Shown one piece after another: positions 53,577 to 59,480 of a DNA stretch of 59,480 nucleotides (its first letter is position 1; each line of letters starts with the position of its first letter). The position numbers were made by a program, and so were the translations under genes. The DNA comes from Syntrophales bacterium (GTDB lineage: Bacteria; Desulfobacterota; Syntrophia; Syntrophales; CG2-30-49-12): contig JASEGZ010000002.1 of the NCBI GenBank assembly GCA_030018935.1, positions 1-59,480 on the forward strand, written 5' to 3'. Under the pieces are notes generated by a model, which did no database searches, was not told where the DNA came from, and was given only the letters and a program-made list of their open reading frames with translations.

Positions 53577-54839
53577 ATGGCGGATACAAAGGTTTCTGAC
53601 GGAGATGTTTTTGTTATCGGAGGAGGGATCAGTGGGCTCACCACGGCCGTCGAAGCTGCGGAAGCGGGGTGCAGGGTCATCCTCGTGGAGAAAGAGCCTT
53701 TTCTCGGGGGAAGGGTGGCCAGGAACAACAAGTACTATACCAAGCTCTGCCCTCCATCTTGTGGACTGGAAATAAACTTCAAGAGGATAAAGAAAAATCC
53801 CAATATTCAGTGTCTCACACTGTCGGAGGTAGAAGCGATCTCCGGTGGGGAGGGGAATTACGAGGCAACCATCAGGGTAAATCCCCGGTACGTTAATGAG
53901 AACTGTACCGCCTGCGGAAAATGCGCCGAGGTGTGTGTTACAGAGATACCAAATGAGTTCAACCTTGGGATGGATAAAATCAGAGCTGCTTACCTTCCCT
54001 ATCCGATGGCGTTTCCCATGAGATATGTGATAGCTCCGGAAATTATCGGTACGGAAGAAGCGAAGAAGTGTCTCGAGGCATGTAAATACAACGCCATTGA
54101 TCTTACGATGAAGCAGGAGACCGTCAAGGTGAAAGTTGGGGCGATAGTTGTCGCTACAGGCTGGGATCCTTATGATGCGGCAAAAATTGACAACCTTGGT
54201 TTTGGTAAATGCAGGAATGTGATCACCAATGTAATGATGGAAAGGCTGGCATCTCCTTCCGGACCGACAAAGGGGAGGATAGTCAGGCCTTCTGACGGGA
54301 AAGAGGTGAAAACTGTTATCTTTGCCCAGTGTGCCGGCTCCCGGGATGAGAATCATCTTGCCTACTGTTCAGGTGTGTGCTGTCTCGCTTCCCTCAAACA
54401 GGCCACCTATGTGAGAGAACAGTATCCGGATGCAAAGGCGACGATCTTTTACATAGACATCAGGGCCCTCGGTAAGTTTGAAGACTTCTACACGAAAGTG
54501 GCAATGGACGAGAATATATCCCTTATCAAGGGAAAGGCAGCCAGGGTAGAAGAGGACCCGGCCACTGCCGACGTGGTGGTGGAAGTGGAAGACACGCTGA
54601 CAGGCGATAAGATCAAAGTTAGGGCTGACATGGTTGTTTTAGCCACGGGAATGGTTCCCCGTCCACTGGGGAGTAACATCGCCGTAACGTATGACGAGTT
54701 TGGATTTATTGTCTCTGATCCGTCCAAAAGAGGCATATATGGCGTCGGCTGCGCCAGGAGACCTACAGGGGTTGCGCAATCGGTTCAGGATGCCACAGGG
54801 GCAGCGCTAAAAGCTATGCAGAGTATGGTAAGGAGGTAA
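53577..54839 (+). CDS. qmoA: QmoA, HdrA-like flavoprotein
   Basis: 420 residues, AAGGAGG before the ATG. FAD motif VFVIGGGISGLTTAVEAAEAG, PSCGLEINFKRI (replaces the HdrA Cys cluster site), CTACGKCAEVC and CAGSRDENHLAYCSGVCC near the C-terminus. It forms QmoABC with the next two genes and delivers quinol electrons to AprBA. Shorter than QmoB as expected. Confidence 0.97.
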   Translation: MADTKVSDGDVFVIGGGISGLTTAVEAAEAGCRVILVEKEPFLGGRVARNNKYYTKLCPPSCGLEINFKRIKKNPNIQCLTLSEVEAISGGEGNYEATIRVNPRYVNENCTACGKCAEVCVTEIPNEFNLGMDKIRAAYLPYPMAFPMRYVIAPEIIGTEEAKKCLEACKYNAIDLTMKQETVKVKVGAIVVATGWDPYDAAKIDNLGFGKCRNVITNVMMERLASPSGPTKGRIVRPSDGKEVKTVIFAQCAGSRDENHLAYCSGVCCLASLKQATYVREQYPDAKATIFYIDIRALGKFEDFYTKVAMDENISLIKGKAARVEEDPATADVVVEVEDTLTGDKIKVRADMVVLATGMVPRPLGSNIAVTYDEFGFIVSDPSKRGIYGVGCARRPTGVAQSVQDATGAALKAMQSMVRR

Positions 54840-54844
54840 CTACG

Positions 54845-57088
54845 ATGGATAAGAAGGTCGGGGTTTATATATGCACTGGTTGTGAAATTGGGGAATCTCT
54901 TGATGTTCCCGCCCTTTCTAAGGTGGCAACTTCTGAATACAAAGTTCCCATATGTAAAAACAACCCGATGTTATGCGGTAAGGAAGGTTCTTCCCTCGTC
55001 ACTGCCGATATGGAGAAGGAAGGGGTCAATACGGTAGTTATCGCTGCCTGTTCACCGAGAGAAAAAACCGATGTCTTCATGTACGATCCCACCTCTGTCT
55101 GTATGGAAAGGGTAAACATTAGGGAACATGTTGTCTGGTGCCATTCCTCTCAGGATGAAGATACCCAGATGCTGGCGGAAGACTACCTGAGAATGGGGAT
55201 CGCTAAGGCCCAGAAGATGGCCCCCCTGGAACCTTTCAATGAGCAGATAGATAAGACCATCCTTGTCGTGGGTGGTGGGATAACGGGGATGACATCGGCC
55301 ATCGAGGCGGCAAAGGCCGGATACGATGTTATTCTCGTCGAGAAGGCCCCTGAATTAGGGGGATGGATGAAGAAGCTTTGGAAACAGTATCCGAAGATCC
55401 CCCCTTACCTGGAACTCCAGCCTACAGGAGTTGATGAAAAGATCAAAGAGGTGATGTCCCATACGAAAATCAAGGTGTATACAGGGGCTAAGATAGAAAA
55501 AACAACAGGCGCCCCCGGTCTCTTTGATGTTGTTGTCAGTCAGAACGGGAAATCGGAGACGGTAAGGGTAGGGGCAATCGTGGAGGCTGCCGGCTGGCAA
55601 CCGTATGATGCCACGAAGCTCGGTTCTTTAGGTTTTGGCAAATATGCAAATGTCGTGACCGGGATCATGGTGGAGGAGATGGCGGCAGGGGGGAAATTTA
55701 CGCGTCCCTCTGATGGAAAAGAGGCAAAGAGCGTGGCCTTCATCCAGTGTGCCGGCTCCCGGGACAAAGATCACCTCCCCTACTGTTCCTCTTACTGTTG
55801 CCTTGCCTCGTTGAAACAGGCTAAGTATATAAGGGAAAAGGACAGTGACGCAAAGGTTTACATCCTCTACAAGGATATAAGGACCGTCGGTCAGTATGAG
55901 ATCTTTTACAAAAAGGTCCAGGAAGACCCCGGCATCTTCCTGACGAAGGGTGAGGTTGCCGGCATCTCTGAGGATGCTGAGAAGAATCTTGTTATTGACG
56001 TGGATAACACCCTCTTGGGTGAGAAGATACAGGTAAAGGCGGAGATGGTCGTCCTGGCAACGGGGATGGTTCCCACGGCGGGGATTGAGGCGAGAGAACC
56101 GATAGTATCACCGGAAGAGGCAGAGAAGACCTGTGAGGAGAAAAAGGAAGAGGAAAAAGACCTCCCCGCGGATACTATTATCCCATCGGATATTCTGAAC
56201 CTCGAATACAGACAAGGACCGGAACCACCCGCCCTGAGATATGGGTTCCCCGATTCACACTATATATGTTTTCCCTATGAGACACGCAGAACGGGCATTT
56301 ACGCCGCTGGATGCGTAAGACAACCGATGGATAGCGCCGCCTGCATGGATGATGCGGGAGGAGCTGCATTGAAGGCTATACAGTGCGTTGAACTTACCGC
56401 CCAGGGGAAAGCGGTCCATCCGAGAGCGGGGGATATGAGCTATCCGGAATTATACATGTCGCGGTGTACCCAGTGCAAGAGGTGCACGGAGGAGTGCCCA
56501 TTTGGTGTGTACAACGAAGATGAAAAGGCCAATCCATTGCCCAACCCCACCAGATGTCGCAGGTGTGGTATCTGCATGGGGTCATGTCCCGAGAGGATCA
56601 TCTCTTTCAAGGACTATTCCGTGGACATTATCGGGTCCATGGTAAAGGCGATAGATGTCCCCGAAGAGGACGAGGAAAAACCGAGGGTTGTAGCCTTTCT
56701 CTGCGAGAACGACGCCTATCCTTCCATGGATATCGTAGGCCAAAAACGTCTCTCCTACAATCCCTATGTAAGGGTTATCCCCTTGAGGTGCCTGGGTAAT
56801 GTTAATCTCGTATGGATCGCCGATGCCCTCTCCAAGGGTATAGATGGGATTCTCCTGATAGGGTGCAAATACGGTGATGATTATCAATGTCACTTCATCA
56901 AGGGAAGCGAACTGGCGAACTACAGGATGGAAAAGATCAAGGAGACGCTGGACAGGCTTCGCCTTGAATCTGACAGGATACGCATCCTGGAGCTTTCGCT
57001 CGACGAATACGATAAACTACCGGGGATCTTCGACGATTTCCTCGCAAAAATAGAAGAGCTTGGTCCAAACCCGTATAAGGGTCTTTAG
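54845..57088 (+). CDS. qmoB: QmoB, HdrA-MvhD-like flavoprotein
   Basis: 747 residues. N-terminal HdrA-like half with CTGCEIGESLDVPAL, VVGGGITGMTSAIEAAKAG and CAGSRDKDHLPYCSSYCC. Two [4Fe-4S] sites (CTQCKRCTEECPFG, CRRCGICMGSCPERI) follow, then an MvhD-like C-terminal domain (VAFLCENDAYPSMDIVG, CKYGDDYQCHFIKGS). It binds FAD and carries electrons between QmoC and AprBA. Five bases after qmoA. Confidence 0.97.
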   Translation: MDKKVGVYICTGCEIGESLDVPALSKVATSEYKVPICKNNPMLCGKEGSSLVTADMEKEGVNTVVIAACSPREKTDVFMYDPTSVCMERVNIREHVVWCHSSQDEDTQMLAEDYLRMGIAKAQKMAPLEPFNEQIDKTILVVGGGITGMTSAIEAAKAGYDVILVEKAPELGGWMKKLWKQYPKIPPYLELQPTGVDEKIKEVMSHTKIKVYTGAKIEKTTGAPGLFDVVVSQNGKSETVRVGAIVEAAGWQPYDATKLGSLGFGKYANVVTGIMVEEMAAGGKFTRPSDGKEAKSVAFIQCAGSRDKDHLPYCSSYCCLASLKQAKYIREKDSDAKVYILYKDIRTVGQYEIFYKKVQEDPGIFLTKGEVAGISEDAEKNLVIDVDNTLLGEKIQVKAEMVVLATGMVPTAGIEAREPIVSPEEAEKTCEEKKEEEKDLPADTIIPSDILNLEYRQGPEPPALRYGFPDSHYICFPYETRRTGIYAAGCVRQPMDSAACMDDAGGAALKAIQCVELTAQGKAVHPRAGDMSYPELYMSRCTQCKRCTEECPFGVYNEDEKANPLPNPTRCRRCGICMGSCPERIISFKDYSVDIIGSMVKAIDVPEEDEEKPRVVAFLCENDAYPSMDIVGQKRLSYNPYVRVIPLRCLGNVNLVWIADALSKGIDGILLIGCKYGDDYQCHFIKGSELANYRMEKIKETLDRLRLESDRIRILELSLDEYDKLPGIFDDFLAKIEELGPNPYKGL

Positions 57089-57097
57089 ACGTTTTAA

Positions 57098-57124
57098 GTA
57101 GGCTTGAGAGGGACAGAGGCACAA
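57098..57124. repeat. 27-base repeat at the qmoB/qmoC junction
   Basis: Matches the complement of 30863-30889 at 25 of 27 positions (opening GTAGGCTTGAGAGGG). The continuation AGGCACAAAGGCACAGAG is a short tandem. It separates qmoB from qmoC by 61 bases in an otherwise tight operon. Confidence 0.8.
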
Positions 57125-57149
57125 AGGCACAGAGAAAAGAGGTGGAAAA

Positions 57150-58289
57150 ATGGTGGATAGACAACTCATAGAACCTGATATGGATTTTGTTAAGAAAATG
57201 GAAGGTCTTGGAGGGAACACACTGAAAAAGTGTTTTCAATGTGCGACATGTTCTGTTGTATGCAATCTGACCCCGGAAAAGAAGCCTTTCCCAAGAAAAG
57301 AGATGATCTGGGCTTCTTGGGGGCTGAAGGAGAGGCTCCTGGGCGACCCCGATGTATGGCTCTGCCATCAGTGTAATGATTGTTCCACCTACTGTCCCCG
57401 GGGGGCGAAACCCGGGGATGTCCTTGCAGCGGTGAGAAACTATAGTTTTATGCACTACGCCTCTCCGCAATTTTTGGGCAAGGCCCTCGGCAAAGCAACG
57501 TATCTCCCCTTCCTCTTGGCCTTTCCGGTTATCCTTCTTCTCTTTCTTATGGGGATTACAGGCCATCTTGCGATACCGGAGGGTGAAATCGTATTTGCCA
57601 AATTTATTCCCCATACCATTGTAGACCCTGTCTTTATGGCCGTTTCCATTCTGGTCGTTATATCCATTGTAAGGGGGATATCGCGATTCTGGAATGGCCT
57701 TAAAGTCGGTGTCCATCCCTTAAGCTCTCAGAATATATCCGGGGGAGATCTTGTAAAGTTACATGTAATTCCTACCCTGGTGGAGATATTAAAGCATTCC
57801 CGATTTAAGAAATGTGAGAGAAGCAGCTTCAGGTATCTTGCCCACCTGTTGATCTTTTACGGGTTTATCGCCCTGGCGGCGGTAACGGGACTGATATTTT
57901 TAGGGACGTACCTGCTTGGCACAGAACTTCCTCTTTCCATGTATAACCCGGTAAAGATCCTGGCCAACCTGGGGGCAGCATCCCTTTTTATCGGTTGCAC
58001 GATAGTAATTTCCAACAGATTAAAGGAAACGGAGGATAAAAGCAGGAGCGCATATTTCGACTGGGTATTTATCATCATGGTCTATCTGGTGACAATTTCT
58101 GGTATACTTACCGAGGTCACGAGACTTGAGCGTTTTGCCGTCTTAGCCTACTGGCTCTATTTTATCCATCTTGTCCTGGTATTTTATCTTCTCGCCTATC
58201 TGCCATTTTCCAAGTTTGCCCACCTGATCTACAGGACAGTTGCCATGGTCTATGCAAGCTATTCACAGAGGGAAATAGAGCTGCCCTAA
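57150..58289 (+). CDS. qmoC: QmoC, HdrC/HdrE-like membrane subunit
   Basis: 379 residues. N-terminal HdrC part with CFQCATCSVVCNLTP and CHQCNDCSTYCPRG, then a C-terminal cytochrome-b-type membrane part with about six helices (LFLMGITGHLA, FYGFIALAAVTGLIF, LVLVFYLLAYLPFSKFAHLIYR). It oxidises menaquinol and feeds QmoB/QmoA. AGAGGTGG precedes the ATG. Last gene of the sulfate block. Confidence 0.97.
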   Translation: MVDRQLIEPDMDFVKKMEGLGGNTLKKCFQCATCSVVCNLTPEKKPFPRKEMIWASWGLKERLLGDPDVWLCHQCNDCSTYCPRGAKPGDVLAAVRNYSFMHYASPQFLGKALGKATYLPFLLAFPVILLLFLMGITGHLAIPEGEIVFAKFIPHTIVDPVFMAVSILVVISIVRGISRFWNGLKVGVHPLSSQNISGGDLVKLHVIPTLVEILKHSRFKKCERSSFRYLAHLLIFYGFIALAAVTGLIFLGTYLLGTELPLSMYNPVKILANLGAASLFIGCTIVISNRLKETEDKSRSAYFDWVFIIMVYLVTISGILTEVTRLERFAVLAYWLYFIHLVLVFYLLAYLPFSKFAHLIYRTVAMVYASYSQREIELP

Positions 58290-58309
58290 CTGCCTGCTGG
58301 AAGGAGAAG

Positions 58310-59405
58310 GGGGACGCCCTTAAATAAATAAGCAACTCATTTAAATGAGCTGATAACTATTTTCCTGAGCAATGGCCTCCCCTCTCTGAACTGCATATCC
58401 TACACCAGGCGGACTCATCCCTAACCGTCTGGCCAAGTCGGCTAGGGAAATCCCCAACTCCCGCACCGCCCAGAAGCAAAAAAGGCTCCGCGCATTAACC
58501 CGCTGCTGCTGGCGACCCCTCGCCAAAACTTCTCCCACATCCATCCGGTAGATCTCTGCAACCCTTTTCGCAATTTGCTCCAGACTATAACCGCGCCTTC
58601 TCAACTCGCATTGGCGCGTGCAGTACTCGTTAGCTCTGGCAAGGACTGAATCCACAAAATCTGAATCCCCCAATATCCGCTCATCACTCTTTATATGCTC
58701 CAGACCCTTTAACCTTAATTTCTTTGCCTCCGCCCAGCCTCCAAGAGTACGAACTAGCCCACCCCCAATGAGGTCCTCTCGACGTCCTTGCTCAAGCCCA
58801 GCCTCTACATAAGAAAAATACGCCCTCCTGGCACTATGAACCGTTTTACCAAAAGGATGTAGAACATAATCTACATCCTGCCAAGAGCATTCCTTCTTGC
58901 CCATCAAGGTGCTATGCCCGCAATAGAAATAACTGTTTAGATCGGCTAAATTAGAAACAATTCCGGCTCGGAGAGGGTTCAGGTGAATATAGCGAACCAG
59001 CTCCTGGAAATATTTCTCTTCCTGGCACACAATTGATTTGTACCGGTTTTGTAACAGATGGCCATGCCGCTTGTGGCGACGGTTAAAGCTGACCACGTAT
59101 CCGGTAAGTAATCTCCTCATCAAAGTAGCGATGGAGATTTCACCTGTGCGGAAGAGAAAGTGAGCATGATTCGGTAGAAAGGCCCAGGCATAACAAACCG
59201 TCCTGGTTTCCAGCAGAAGTCTCCCCAGCCGTTCAAGAAGATTCTCACGATCTTGATTATCCCTGAAGATGTTTCGATGCTCAATGCCCCTGATGATGAT
59301 GTGGTGTACCACTCCGGGAGCGTCAAGGCGAGCTGATCTTGGCATAGTCTCTTGTCTATCATGCCAGCCCGCTCTCTGTCAACTGAATTATTTAAGGGCG
59401 TCCCC
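58310..59405. mobile_element. RAYT-type (Y1 transposase) element with 18-bp terminal inverted repeats
   Basis: GGGGACGCCCTTAAATAA at 58310-58327 is the exact complement of 59388-59405. The transposase gene fills the space between. The left end starts 20 bases after the qmoC stop. A 55-base copy of the right end follows at 59426-59480. Confidence 0.8.
58341..59345 (-). CDS. REP-associated tyrosine transposase with DnaA-C-like tail
   Basis: 334 residues. Y1/IS200-like HUH domain with the HxH motif in LPNHAHFLFRTG and the typical opening LDAPGVVHHIIIRGIEHRNIF, RNRYKSIVCQEEKYFQELVRYIHLNPLRAG with the expected catalytic Tyr region. The C-terminal part (GYSLEQIAKRVAEIYRMDVGEVL ... LADLARRLGMSPPGVGYAVQRG) resembles a DnaA C-terminal helix-turn-helix. 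It acts on single-strand palindromic ends, matching the inverted repeats around it. It runs against the sulfate operon. Confidence 0.92.
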   Translation of the reverse strand: MPRSARLDAPGVVHHIIIRGIEHRNIFRDNQDRENLLERLGRLLLETRTVCYAWAFLPNHAHFLFRTGEISIATLMRRLLTGYVVSFNRRHKRHGHLLQNRYKSIVCQEEKYFQELVRYIHLNPLRAGIVSNLADLNSYFYCGHSTLMGKKECSWQDVDYVLHPFGKTVHSARRAYFSYVEAGLEQGRREDLIGGGLVRTLGGWAEAKKLRLKGLEHIKSDERILGDSDFVDSVLARANEYCTRQCELRRRGYSLEQIAKRVAEIYRMDVGEVLARGRQQQRVNARSLFCFWAVRELGISLADLARRLGMSPPGVGYAVQRGEAIAQENSYQLI

Positions 59406-59480
59406 ATCATCATCCATCATCATCCTAGTCTCTTGTCTATCATGCCAGCCCGCTCTCTGTCAACTGAATTATTTAAGGGC
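59345..59480. repeat. 55-bp direct repeat of the element's right end
   Basis: 59345-59399 and 59426-59480 are identical over 55 bases (TAGTCTCTTGTCTATC ... TTTAAGGGC) with 26 bases between, rich in CATCAT. The second copy runs to the window edge, so it may continue. Confidence 0.9.

Noticed and set aside
53427-54356. 309-residue frame on the - strand
   Set aside because: Antisense to qmoA, no recognisable domain.
56937-57716. 259-residue frame on the - strand
   Set aside because: Antisense to the end of qmoB and start of qmoC, which are certain.

Overview
The window looks like a piece of chromosome from a sulfate-reducing member of the Desulfobacterota (old Deltaproteobacteria). This rests on gene content: dsrAB with dsrD, dsrN, dsrC and dsrMKJOP, plus sat, aprBA and qmoABC, together with many clostridial/delta-type ferredoxin oxidoreductases and a tungsten-type aldehyde:ferredoxin oxidoreductase. 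I cannot assign a genus from sequence alone.

Layout. (1) 1-7.0 kb, + strand: a metal-uptake locus with the end of a TonB receptor, two DUF4198 (NikK-like) exported proteins, two NikL-like exported proteins, a periplasmic/outer-membrane protein, and an ECF-type Ni/Co transporter (CbiM, CbiQ, CbiO, a 66-residue helical protein). (2) 7.0-12.9 kb, + strand: an acyl-CoA ligase whose frame has only ATA at the expected start, a ferredoxin, and two tandem alpha/beta pairs of 2-oxoacid:ferredoxin oxidoreductase. Within them beta1 has lost and alpha2 has altered the usual active-site motifs. (3) 13-23.4 kb: a truncated flavin oxidoreductase, a small sigma-region-4-like protein, and on the - strand the housekeeping set cmk ... 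rpsA-sppA-ihf. That set is split by a 5-kb block with aldehyde:ferredoxin oxidoreductase, KorABC and a divergent ferredoxin sharing a perfect palindromic operator. (4) 23.7-31.4 kb: relics of a tungstate uptake locus (intact tupA, broken neighbours), an NADH-oxidase-like flavoprotein, nfo, a membrane spermidine-synthase-like protein, an exported PCMT and a CGGC protein. (5) 31.5-36.3 kb: a histidine kinase and NtrC-type regulator, then a sigma-54-type promoter in front of ferredoxin, two unrecognised small proteins and a TPR protein. (6) 36.6-58.3 kb, all + strand: the complete sulfate-to-sulfide enzyme chain in the order dsrA-B-D-N-C, osmC, RsbRD_N, dsrM-K-J-O-P, ferredoxin, sat, unknown, aprB-A, two YkgJ-like, qmoA-B-C. 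(7) 58.3 kb to the end: a RAYT/Y1 transposase with terminal inverted repeats and a duplicated right end.

How it works together: Sat activates sulfate to APS, AprBA reduces APS to sulfite with electrons brought from the quinone pool by QmoABC, DsrAB (siroheme amidated by DsrN, activated by DsrD) reduces sulfite onto DsrC, and DsrMKJOP reduces the DsrC trisulfide. Kor/AOR enzymes and ferredoxins link carbon oxidation to this chain. Ni/Co and tungstate uptake supply metals for such anaerobic enzymes.

The most unusual features are: a sigma-54 two-component unit next to dsrAB; a pair of small unknown paralogues, one before dsrA and one between sat and aprB; the complementary loss of motifs in the duplicated OFOR subunits; and several families of short period-7 or period-9 repeats that sit at the joints between gene modules, in places running into coding ends.
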